Of a stretch of 64,000 nt of DNA, positions 1-7,316 are shown in pieces. How positions within the stretch are numbered: position 1 is the first letter of the stretch; each line of letters starts with the position of its first letter. The notes beneath the pieces are model-generated. The model saw only the letters and a list, made by a program, of their open reading frames with translations, was not told the origin of the DNA and did no database searches. The position numbers were made by a program, and so were the translations under genes. Origin of the DNA: Poseidonibacter lekithochrous (lineage in GTDB: Bacteria; Campylobacterota; Campylobacteria; Campylobacterales; Arcobacteraceae); NCBI RefSeq assembly GCF_018861145.1, contig NZ_JAHKQT010000001.1, positions 70,120 through 134,119 on the forward strand. Reading direction: 5' to 3'.

Positions 1-737
1 ACCCAGTTAGTAAACTTTTTAGCTAATTCTGGTTTTACATTTGAACATTTATCTTTGTTGATAGTAACAACTGAATATTGGTTAAATAGTGTTTTATCAC
101 CTTCAACTACAACTTTTAATTTATTATCATCACCTTTTTGTGACATATACTTAATCCAAGTACCTCTATCTGTCATTGTATAACCATCTTTTTCAGCAGC
201 CATATTAATAGTAACTAGCATTCCTTGACCTGTTTGAACATACCAAGAAGAAGCAGATTTTGCATCTACATTTGCATTTTTCCATAAAGATAATTCTTTT
301 TTATTAGTCCCTGAGTTATCTCCTCTTGAGAAAAAATTAGCTTTGTTATCTCTAATTTTTTGTAAAGCTGCACTTGGAGTTAATCCATTTACAGTTGCAG
401 GGTCTTTTTTAGGACCTACAATAATAAAATCATTGTACATTACTTGTTGTCTATCAACACCAAAACCAGTATCAATAAACTTTTTCTCAGATGCAGGTGC
501 ATGAACAAATAAAATATCAACATCACAATTTCCACCCATTTTAAGAGCTTTACCAGTTCCAGTTGCTACCCATTTTAAAGTAGTTCCAGTATCTTTTTCA
601 AACTTAGGAGCTAAGTAATCTAATAATCCTGTATTATCTGTACTTGTAGTTGTAGCCATCATTAAAGAATCTTTTGCAAATAATGAAGATGCTAATACAG
701 CACTTAGTCCTAGCGTTAATAATGTTTTTTTGATCAT
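1..737 (-). CDS. tupA: Tungstate ABC transporter substrate-binding protein TupA (3' end beyond window)
   Basis: The left edge cuts this gene; 245 residues are visible. It is the periplasmic tungstate-binding component of a TupABC importer. A signal peptide (about residues 1-21, ending LFA) is followed by the family hallmarks TTTSTDNTGLLDYL, ATGTGKAL, VHAPASEKKF, a VMYNDFIIVGP segment and SRGDNSGTNKKE. The start ATG at 737 has a purine-rich stretch upstream. It lies 137 bp downstream of wtpA on the same strand, so it may be the distal part of the fdhD-modE-moeA operon or have its own promoter. tupB and tupC would be expected further left but cannot be seen. In Campylobacter jejuni TupA supplies tungsten for formate dehydrogenase, which fits this context. 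Confidence 0.9.
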   Translation of the reverse strand, partial: MIKKTLLTLGLSAVLASSLFAKDSLMMATTTSTDNTGLLDYLAPKFEKDTGTTLKWVATGTGKALKMGGNCDVDILFVHAPASEKKFIDTGFGVDRQQVMYNDFIIVGPKKDPATVNGLTPSAALQKIRDNKANFFSRGDNSGTNKKELSLWKNANVDAKSASSWYVQTGQGMLVTINMAAEKDGYTMTDRGTWIKYMSQKGDDNKLKVVVEGDKTLFNQYSVVTINKDKCSNVKPELAKKFTNW

Positions 738-874
738 TTTTATTTCCCTTTAAATTAAATATATTTGTCTGTTTATTTATTAATTTGTTATTAATCTTAA
801 TAACATAAACCTCTGCTTATACATCAATACTAGATGTTAACTCTTTTTTTACTTTAAAACCTCCATCTTTAAGT

Positions 875-1834
875 TTAATTTTTAATAATAGAAGCATCAC
901 CTGCTATAAGTGGTGGATTTATTACACCTTGACCATGTTTAGTCATAATAGATTGACCTTCATTTGACAATACAAAATTCACGAACTTAATAGCACCTTC
1001 TTTATTAGCAGGAGATTTTGTATTTTGTGGAATTGTAATACCATATACCATAGCACCACCCTTTTTATTAATCAATTCACCTGCTTTTTTTCCATTAATA
1101 CTAAATGATGCTGTTTTATAAAAATCTGCATTTTCATTATCTTTTAAAGAAACTTCTTTAGGTAATGTAATATAATTTAGACCATGTTGTTCTGCAACTG
1201 ATTTATAAATATATAAATAGTCATATACATTTGATTCAATTAGCTCAAGTAACTCAGTCTCTTTTCCTCTTACGATTACTTTTTCTTTATTCTCTTCTCC
1301 AGCTTTATATGATTCACCATAATTAAATAGTTTATTAAATAAACCAGGCATTTTATAATGTGTTTCAGCAAGTTTAGTAACAAGTATTGATCTATATCCA
1401 CATGGGTCTAAATTAGGATTTGAATGTCCAATTTTCACACCATCTCTTAAAAAAATCTCTGGCCAATTTTGTGCATTTATTTCATTAGCAAATTTTGCTT
1501 TAGGAGTATATGCAATTGCCATTTCATTTGTAGCAAAGTGTGCATTAAATTTTGCATCTTTAGGAATTAATAGATTATCAATTACTTTATAGTCAGCACT
1601 AGCCATTACATCTGCAACTTTTCCAAGTTCAGATATTTTTCTTGCAGCAGCTATAGAACCAGAAGCTTCTCTTTGAATATCATATTGAGGATATTTAGCT
1701 TCAAAAACTTTTTCAATTTCTAAAAAAGGTACAGCTAAACTTCCTGCATGAAATACTGTTATAACTTCTTTTGCCATAATTGAACTTGATGCCATTGTTG
1801 TAATTAATGCAGATGATAATAATCTTTTTTTCAT
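875..1834 (-). CDS. wtpA: Tungstate/molybdate-binding protein WtpA
   Basis: A 319-aa periplasmic oxyanion-binding protein with a signal peptide (residues 1-21, ending SIMA). The mature start KEVITVFHAGSLAVPF, the QREASGSIAAARKI segment and the KVADVMASADY segment are typical of the WtpA/ModA superfamily, closest by eye to WtpA, first described in archaea. It starts 13 bp after the moeA stop and is therefore in the same transcript. A second tungstate-binding protein of a different family (TupA) follows directly, which is unusual. No WtpB or WtpC is visible, so WtpA either shares the TupBC permease/ATPase or uses subunits outside the window. The family call is firm; preference for W over Mo is inferred. 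Confidence 0.85.
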   Translation of the reverse strand: MKKRLLSSALITTMASSSIMAKEVITVFHAGSLAVPFLEIEKVFEAKYPQYDIQREASGSIAAARKISELGKVADVMASADYKVIDNLLIPKDAKFNAHFATNEMAIAYTPKAKFANEINAQNWPEIFLRDGVKIGHSNPNLDPCGYRSILVTKLAETHYKMPGLFNKLFNYGESYKAGEENKEKVIVRGKETELLELIESNVYDYLYIYKSVAEQHGLNYITLPKEVSLKDNENADFYKTASFSINGKKAGELINKKGGAMVYGITIPQNTKSPANKEGAIKFVNFVLSNEGQSIMTKHGQGVINPPLIAGDASIIKN

Positions 1835-1847
1835 TTATATTTACCTT

Positions 1848-3107
1848 TTAATTAAATATGTTTATTTGTGTTTTTAAGAATTTATTATTAAATTTAACAA
1901 GCTTAACCATCTGCTCTTTTTCAATACTTGAAGTATTTTCTTGTGTTACTAAAATGCAATTACTTTCATATAAAGCAGTAATCATTCCTGAACCATATTT
2001 ATTGTTTCTAGTAACACTAAATTCAGCATTTTCACAATTTCCAAGGACAAGATTAACTCGTCCTTTTTTTGTTTTAAAAGTTTCTTTATTTTCTGCAATT
2101 ATTACATCATGATAAAAGCCACTATTTCCTTGTATTTTATTTAATACAGGTATTGCAAATAGTTGCATATTAACCATTGCAGTTAATGGATTTCCAGGTA
2201 AACACATTACAAATGTTTGTTTATTTTTATCTTGAATACTTCCCATCATAATAGGACGACCTGGTTTTACATTTACTCCATGAAAAGCAGTTTCCAAACC
2301 ATTTTTCACAAAAGCTTCACCCATGAAATCAGCATCTCCCATAGAAATACCACCTGTTGTAATAATCACATCATATGTTTTTAGATTACTTATAAAGTTT
2401 ATTGATTCATCTAAGTTATCTGGAACAACTCCACTATAAGTAGCTGCAAATCCTGCTTCTTCTAAAAGTGAAACTAATGCATATGAATTACAGTTATATA
2501 TCTCTTCTTCATTTGCATTTTCCCATGGCTCTTTTAGTTCATTACCAGTTGATACAACAGCAATTGAGATTTGCTTGAAAACTTCAATCATCATAAGACC
2601 TTGTGAAGCTAAAAGAGTTATATGAGAGGAGTTAATAACTTCACCTTTTTTGAACAATACATTGCCCTCTTTTTGTTCTTCACCTTTTAATCTTAAGTTA
2701 CTTCCAACTTTTACATCTTCTGGAATTCTTACACTTGAATCACTTACATCAAAACAGTTTTCAATAGGAACAATAGTATTAGCATCACTAGGAACTTTTG
2801 CACCTGTCATAATCTTATAACATTCACCTTCTTCTAGAATAGCTTGAACATCATCACCTTTATCACCTGCAAATATCACTTTTTTGATTTTTAATACTTT
2901 TCCACAATCAGTTGATTTAAAAGCAAAACCATCCATTGCTGAGTTATTAAAAGATGGAAGATTTTTCTTACAAATCACATCAGATGAAACTACTCTTCCT
3001 AATGCTTTTGAAATAGGAACAATCTCTTTTAATGTTGTAGTTTTTGCTAAGTCTAGACTTATTTTCACAGCTTCCTCAAAGTCTAGAAAGTTTAATTTAA
3101 AGCTCAT
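1848..3107 (-). CDS. moeA: Molybdopterin molybdenumtransferase MoeA
   Basis: 419 aa, the usual MoeA length. MoeA inserts molybdate (or tungstate) into adenylylated molybdopterin, the last step of metal insertion in Moco/Wco biosynthesis. The N-terminal region carries the LGRV..SDV segment and NSAMDGFAFKS; the central MoCF-binding domain carries VVSTGNEL and TTGGISMGDADFM; the C-terminal part has LPGNPLTAMVNM. Its start overlaps the stop of the upstream desulfurase-like gene by 11 bp, and wtpA follows after 13 bp, so metal capture and metal insertion are co-transcribed with fdhD. The family is certain. Whether this copy is dedicated to formate dehydrogenase is inferred from position. Confidence 0.93.
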   Translation of the reverse strand: MSFKLNFLDFEEAVKISLDLAKTTTLKEIVPISKALGRVVSSDVICKKNLPSFNNSAMDGFAFKSTDCGKVLKIKKVIFAGDKGDDVQAILEEGECYKIMTGAKVPSDANTIVPIENCFDVSDSSVRIPEDVKVGSNLRLKGEEQKEGNVLFKKGEVINSSHITLLASQGLMMIEVFKQISIAVVSTGNELKEPWENANEEEIYNCNSYALVSLLEEAGFAATYSGVVPDNLDESINFISNLKTYDVIITTGGISMGDADFMGEAFVKNGLETAFHGVNVKPGRPIMMGSIQDKNKQTFVMCLPGNPLTAMVNMQLFAIPVLNKIQGNSGFYHDVIIAENKETFKTKKGRVNLVLGNCENAEFSVTRNNKYGSGMITALYESNCILVTQENTSSIEKEQMVKLVKFNNKFLKTQINIFN

Positions 3108-4086
3108 TTAAAACCCTTATTTGTCTATATTTTTTTGAAAATGTATTTACTATTTTTTCTATTTCTTCAACTTCAAAACTTTGCGTAAATGTCAAAGATA
3201 TTGCATTTCTTGAAATTAATTCTTCATAGCCCATAGCTTGAATAACTCTTGAAGGCATTGATAATCCTAAAGAACAACCTTCACCATTTGTAATAAGTAT
3301 AGAGTTTAAAGCTAGTGTTCGTATAATTTCTCTTGCTTTTATATTTTTTAACGCAAAATGAAGTGAGTATTCTAAAGTATCTTTTGAGTCAACAAAGAAA
3401 TATATATCATCAGCAAAAGCATTTATTAGTTTTTCTTTAAATAACTCTTTTTGGCTTGTTTCAAAGTTTTGTATCTTTAATGATTCATTAATAGAATTTA
3501 CAGCAACAACATCTTTAAAACCAATAACTTGTTCTTCAAATAATTCATTGTTAAACAATAAACAAGAAGATAAAGCAAAACCTGTTAGCTTATAAGTATC
3601 AAAATATATAGCATCACTACTTTTTGAGAAATCTGCACTTGCATTTGAAATAATTTTTGCAGAACTTAATTTTTTAACTTCAGCTAAATCAGTTTTAACA
3701 AAAGTATCAATTACATAAGAAGAGATAAATATAAAATCTACATTTGCATTTTCTAATTGTTTTTTATTTACTTGTCCATTTTTTTCTAAGTCAATCCATA
3801 CAAGAGGAAAACCTAAATCTTCATAAGCTTTTGCAGCTTGAATAATTGCATATGATTCACCAACACAAACGGCTATTTTCCCTTTCTTTTTTAGTTCTAA
3901 GAATAAACCTAAAAATCCACTTTTACAAAAAGAAAATGTCACTAAATCTGAAAAAGAATATTTAGCTTTTAGCTCATTTTCTACTTTTAGAAAATCATCA
4001 TTATTTTTTAATATATCAAGTGAAAGCTCATTAGTTATATGCAAATCTTGCACATTTGGGTATTGTAAAGAATTTAATTTAATCAC
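3097..4086 (-). CDS. Divergent cysteine desulfurase (class V aminotransferase fold)
   Basis: 329 aa, shorter than IscS/NifS (about 400 aa). It reads as a reduced PLP-dependent class V enzyme. The PLP-binding lysine is probably Lys166 (FDTYKLTGFALSSCLLF, matching the HKxxGPKG..LYV region of IscS). The mobile-loop cysteine that carries persulfide in IscS appears retained as Cys271 in GEGCSLGLSMPSRVIQAMG, which lines up with SACTSASLEPSYVLRALG. The C-terminal segment ISLTFTQSFEVEEIEKIV matches the IscS end. It sits between modE (ATGA overlap) and moeA (11-bp overlap) in the fdhD operon. In E. coli IscS hands sulfur to FdhD, which sulfurates the cofactor of FdhA, so this is a good candidate for a private sulfur donor. 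Enzyme activity is inferred. Confidence 0.72.
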   Translation of the reverse strand: MIKLNSLQYPNVQDLHITNELSLDILKNNDDFLKVENELKAKYSFSDLVTFSFCKSGFLGLFLELKKKGKIAVCVGESYAIIQAAKAYEDLGFPLVWIDLEKNGQVNKKQLENANVDFIFISSYVIDTFVKTDLAEVKKLSSAKIISNASADFSKSSDAIYFDTYKLTGFALSSCLLFNNELFEEQVIGFKDVVAVNSINESLKIQNFETSQKELFKEKLINAFADDIYFFVDSKDTLEYSLHFALKNIKAREIIRTLALNSILITNGEGCSLGLSMPSRVIQAMGYEELISRNAISLTFTQSFEVEEIEKIVNTFSKKYRQIRVLNEL

Positions 4087-4457
4087 TTCTGAGTATCCTT
4101 TGTACTTAGTATCTCTTTGTTATCTTTCAAAAATAGCTCTTTGAATCTTTCATCTGCATATTTTTTAATATCATACTGCAAGATTTTATAAGTTTGAATA
4201 ACTTCTCTTGCTTTTGGAGTAAGAGAACTACCACTTAGTTCTCCTTGTCCTTTGTTTGTATGTACTAAAGCATCTTCAATATTATTCTCTAATATTTTAA
4301 TATGACTCCATGCTTTTTTATAATTCATCCCAACTCTTTGGGCTGCTTTTGAAATAGAACCTGTTTCATCAATTAATTCTAAAACTTCAGTTTTCCCACC
4401 ACCAAATATAAGATTTTTATTATCATCTTCTATCCAGATTTTAACTTTAACTTTCAT
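4083..4457 (-). CDS. ModE-type winged-helix regulator lacking the molybdate-binding domain
   Basis: 124 aa from the ATG at 4457. An upstream in-frame ATG at 4508 exists, but 4457 is preferred because it has AGGGA upstream and starts the conserved KVKIWIEDD strand. The protein matches the N-terminal DNA-binding domain of ModE: GKTEVLELIDETGSISKAAQ, then MNYKKAWSHIK as the recognition helix and SLTPKAREVIQTY as the wing/dimer helix. Classical ModE has C-terminal MOP domains that bind molybdate; here the chain ends soon after the dimer helix. It overlaps the upstream 139-aa gene by 11 bp and the downstream desulfurase by 4 bp. It probably controls this operon or fdh in response to Mo/W, with any effector sensing done elsewhere. 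Confidence 0.8.
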   Translation of the reverse strand: MKVKVKIWIEDDNKNLIFGGGKTEVLELIDETGSISKAAQRVGMNYKKAWSHIKILENNIEDALVHTNKGQGELSGSSLTPKAREVIQTYKILQYDIKKYADERFKELFLKDNKEILSTKDTQK

Positions 4458-4866
4458 GATGTCCCTTTTTTTCTCTAAAACATCCAAGTTGACAATGTAC
4501 AACATCAAGGTCAGTACCCTTAATCGTAGAACCTACTGTATTTAAAGAAGTTTTTTTAGCTTCTTCCCAAAGAATCTCACATTCAAGCTTTTTTTTGCCA
4601 TTGTAATTTTCTTCTAATTTGTTATAAACTGACATATTAGGTTCTTGAAATTTGATTTTTCCAAATACTCCTAACTCACAATTTGTAATTTTCAATCCTA
4701 AGCTTTTTGTAATTCCTGACATTTCTTTAGGCTCTCGACCTATTAAACGTGCAACTTTAAACGCTTTTAGACAAGATAGTTTCCCATCTTCATCTAAATT
4801 CGTCATTATTAACTCTTTTTGAATATCATCTATTTTAGAATCAATTTTATCATCAATACTAGACAT
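4447..4866 (-). CDS. Twin-repeat cysteine protein of unknown function, co-operonic with fdhD and modE
   Basis: 139 aa, soluble, no signal peptide. I cannot name it. The sequence contains an internal duplication: residues 30-68 and 94-130 share the pattern L-x-C-(6)-A followed about 20 residues later by [IV]-x-x-C-[EQ]-L-G-x-F. This gives Cys32/Cys63 in repeat 1 and Cys96/Cys125 in repeat 2, plus Cys129. A lysine-rich linker separates the repeats. Spaced cysteines in both halves suggest metal or persulfide binding. It overlaps the fdhD stop by 8 bp and the modE start by 11 bp, so translation is probably coupled. Its company (sulfur carrier FdhD, a cysteine desulfurase, MoeA, ModE lacking a sensor domain) suggests sulfur transfer or metal sensing. 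Function is inference only. Confidence 0.75.
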   Translation of the reverse strand: MSSIDDKIDSKIDDIQKELIMTNLDEDGKLSCLKAFKVARLIGREPKEMSGITKSLGLKITNCELGVFGKIKFQEPNMSVYNKLEENYNGKKKLECEILWEEAKKTSLNTVGSTIKGTDLDVVHCQLGCFREKKGHHES

Positions 4867-5656
4867 CTATTCTTCCTTGATGTGTATATAAATTCATTTT
4901 CTTTCCTCTTGCAAAACCTATCATTGTAATACCATGTTTATGTGCTACTTGCACACCTAAATACGTTGGTGCAGTTCTTGATACAATAACAGGTATTCTA
5001 TGCATTACAGCTTTTGTAACCATTTCAGAACTAAGTCTACCTGAAACAAATAAAACAGATTTTGTAGTATCTAAACCTTGTAATTTACATTTACCAACAA
5101 CTTTATCAATTGCATTATGACGTCCTATATCTTCAGCAGTAATAGTCGAACCATCAAGTAAATAAATCATAGCTTTATGTACACATCCTGTTAAATTATA
5201 AAGTTCACTCTCTCTATAAAATATTTTTACTTCACTAGAAATTGTTTCAGGTTTAATTTTAAATGCCGTTTGGTTAAATGGTATTTCTAATGAACCTTCA
5301 ATATTACCAGTAACTCCACCACCACAACCACTTACAAGTGTTTTTTCTTTGTATAGATTTTGTAAAGAATCTTCATCAATATTAGCTTTTATATCAACTC
5401 TTAATCCATCTTCACTTACAGTTAATTCTTCAATATCATCTACACTTGAAATTACATTTTCACTCATAAGAAAACCAATTGCATGGGCATCTTGATCTTT
5501 TGGAATACACATCATAGATATAGTTTTTTCACCATTTAAATACAAGTTCAGACGTGATTCATCAATAGTCACATCTTCAAATTCAGTTGCTTCATTTTCT
5601 ATAAGTTTGTCAATAATTACTGTTTTTAAATATTTAGCGTTTTCTATATTTTCCAT
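4859..5656 (-). CDS. fdhD: Formate dehydrogenase accessory sulfurtransferase FdhD
   Basis: 265 aa, first gene of its operon. FdhD takes sulfur from a cysteine desulfurase and delivers it to the bis-MGD cofactor of formate dehydrogenase. Family features are visible: HAIGFLMSENVIS, the mobile-loop region LVSGCGGGVTG, TGCVHKAM, a DIGRHNAIDKVVG motif, FVSGRLSSEMV and PVIVSRTAPTYLGV near the C-terminus. The E. coli protein has a CxxC in the mobile loop; here only Cys111 is visible (GCGG), so sulfur relay would rely on one cysteine. Start ATG 5656 has AAGGAA nearby. It lies 87 bp downstream of fdhC behind a terminator, suggesting a separate promoter in the AT-rich gap. Confidence 0.93.
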   Translation of the reverse strand: MENIENAKYLKTVIIDKLIENEATEFEDVTIDESRLNLYLNGEKTISMMCIPKDQDAHAIGFLMSENVISSVDDIEELTVSEDGLRVDIKANIDEDSLQNLYKEKTLVSGCGGGVTGNIEGSLEIPFNQTAFKIKPETISSEVKIFYRESELYNLTGCVHKAMIYLLDGSTITAEDIGRHNAIDKVVGKCKLQGLDTTKSVLFVSGRLSSEMVTKAVMHRIPVIVSRTAPTYLGVQVAHKHGITMIGFARGKKMNLYTHQGRIDV

Positions 5657-5699
5657 GTTTTTCCTTAATATGCAAATATAGCATATTTATATATAATAA

Positions 5700-5733
5700 A
5701 AAAGAAAAGTTGCTTTACTCCCTAAAGAGTAAA
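5700..5733 (-). terminator. Terminator of the fdh operon
   Basis: A 7-bp perfect inverted repeat (TTTACTC / GAGTAAA, arms 5714-5720 and 5727-5733, 6-nt loop) lies just after the fdhC stop. In the minus-strand RNA it is followed by a T-rich run (CTTTTCTTTTTTATT). It separates the fdh enzyme operon from the fdhD operon. Confidence 0.65.
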
Positions 5734-5743
5734 ACTACTTAAT

Positions 5744-6703
5744 CTATTTCTTTAAATCTTCATATTCTAAAATTTCAGGTCTAAATTGTTCTAAATATTC
5801 AACCGGTAATTTTCCTGTAATTACACCAGGAATATAACCTTTTACTGAAACAAAATACGAATATATTGTTTCAAATGTAAAGAACGAAATAATCGCACTT
5901 CCCATAAAGTGAACAAATAAAATCAATCTTTTAAACTGAATAGTTTCAGAATGTGTTGCTGCATCAGGGTACATAAACCAAATGATAAAACCACTTAATA
6001 CAAGTAAGAACCCAAAGGCTACATACGCATAATAGTTAACTCTATTCATAGGTTCATATTTTCCTCGCAAAAAGATCTTATTCCAAATTTTAATACTTGG
6101 TCTGAAGAAGAATTTATGATCTTTAAAAGCAATAATAGTCATGATGAACCAAACTGGAATCCAGCCTACTCCAACAATTTCATGTGTTGCTCTCATAAAT
6201 CTTGCAATATTTCCACCACCAGTCCAGTTTCCAAATGTAATTGAGAAACCAGTGATAAATAAATATATCATAATGATAATATTTAATAAAAGTACTATTC
6301 TTTGAAAAATAGAATATACTTGAACAGTATCTTGTGCTCTAGTAATTTTTGCTTGTTTTCTACCCTTTGCAACAATGAACATAGTTAAAAATAAAAAGAA
6401 TTCAACAAGAAATACTATAGGTAATAAATGCTGTCTCTCTTCAAATGCTCTAATAACTTCTGGTGCAATTGCATGATAATCTGGTCCAAAAAGTCCCACT
6501 TCTTTTTGCTGATAATGAGTTAAACTATCAAAGGGAACAATTTGCCCAGTGAAGTTTCCTTGCATCATCTGTAAAATGAATTCATATACATATGAAATAT
6601 CTGCAATAGTTGCTAACCAAAAGTACCAATATGTTAAAAGGCCGAATATAAAACCTATAACTAAATAGACTTTATATTCACTTAGAAAACTTTTATTTTC
6701 CAT
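5744..6703 (-). CDS. fdhC: Formate dehydrogenase cytochrome b subunit (gamma)
   Basis: 319 aa from ATG 6703 (MENKSFLSEY...), chosen because it directly overlaps the fdhB stop by 11 bp; an in-frame ATG at 6742 would overlap more. It is the membrane di-heme cytochrome b anchor that passes electrons from periplasmic FdhAB to the quinone pool. Several hydrophobic segments are visible, including VYLVIGFIFGLLTYWYF near the N-terminus and four later helices. Histidines suited to heme ligation occur in the ATHEIVGVGW and VHFMGSAIISFF segments. The long N-terminal extension with an extra helix before the cytochrome core is typical of the Campylobacter/Wolinella-type subunit. Last gene of the operon; a hairpin terminator follows. 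Confidence 0.9.
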   Translation of the reverse strand: MENKSFLSEYKVYLVIGFIFGLLTYWYFWLATIADISYVYEFILQMMQGNFTGQIVPFDSLTHYQQKEVGLFGPDYHAIAPEVIRAFEERQHLLPIVFLVEFFLFLTMFIVAKGRKQAKITRAQDTVQVYSIFQRIVLLLNIIIMIYLFITGFSITFGNWTGGGNIARFMRATHEIVGVGWIPVWFIMTIIAFKDHKFFFRPSIKIWNKIFLRGKYEPMNRVNYYAYVAFGFLLVLSGFIIWFMYPDAATHSETIQFKRLILFVHFMGSAIISFFTFETIYSYFVSVKGYIPGVITGKLPVEYLEQFRPEILEYEDLKK

Positions 6704-7307
6704 ACGCTTTATCCCAACCATAAGGTGCAGATTGAACGCCATGTCCTGAAGACATTACTCTTTCTCTAAAAATATTTGATACAGATTCTGCATCACCTAC
6801 TAATAGAGCTTTAGTAGAACACATAGCAGCACATACAGGAACTCTACCTTCAGAAATTCTGTTCTGACCGTATAATTCTCTTTCATGTTCACTATTTGTT
6901 TCTAATGGTCCACCTGCACACATAGTACATTTATCCATAACACCTTTTGTTCCAAATGCTCCATTTTTAGGGAACTGTGGAGCTCCAAATGGACAAGCAT
7001 ATAAACAATATGAACAACCAATACATTTATTTTTATCATGTAAAACGATTCCATCTTGTCTAATATAAAAACAATCTACTGGACATACTTGTTCACAAGG
7101 TGCATCAGTACAATGCATACAAGCAACAGATAGAGAAAACTCTAATCCTTGCTTACCTTCATTTACCGTTACAACTTTTCTTCTAGAGATTTCAACAGGT
7201 AGCTCATGAGCTTCGGCACAAGCAACTGAACAACCATCACAATGAATACATCTGTTTTCATCACAGTAAAATCTCATACTTGCGTAATCTACATTATTAT
7301 TACTCAT
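6693..7307 (-). CDS. fdhB: Formate dehydrogenase iron-sulfur subunit (beta)
   Basis: 204 aa, the electron-transfer subunit between FdhA and the cytochrome b subunit. Four [4Fe-4S] cysteine groups are visible in order: CDENRCIHCDGCSVAC, CMHCTDAPCEQVCP, CIGCSYCLYACP, and CTMCAG with CAAMC near the C-terminus. The spacing matches FdnH/FdhB-type and polysulfide reductase PhsB-type ferredoxins. There is no own signal peptide, as expected for a subunit exported with FdhA through Tat. It starts 9 bp after the fdhA stop with GGAG upstream, and overlaps fdhC. Confidence 0.94.
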   Translation of the reverse strand: MSNNNVDYASMRFYCDENRCIHCDGCSVACAEAHELPVEISRRKVVTVNEGKQGLEFSLSVACMHCTDAPCEQVCPVDCFYIRQDGIVLHDKNKCIGCSYCLYACPFGAPQFPKNGAFGTKGVMDKCTMCAGGPLETNSEHERELYGQNRISEGRVPVCAAMCSTKALLVGDAESVSNIFRERVMSSGHGVQSAPYGWDKAYGK

Positions 7308-7316
7308 TTTGCTCTC

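Noticed and set aside
738..874. Molybdenum-cofactor riboswitch or ModE site before tupA
   Set aside because: I looked for a structured leader or a clear ModE-type dyad and saw only AT-rich sequence with no convincing element.
1858..3111. Plus-strand ORFs opposite moeA
   Set aside because: They are antisense shadows of a well-conserved moeA with no family match or promoter.
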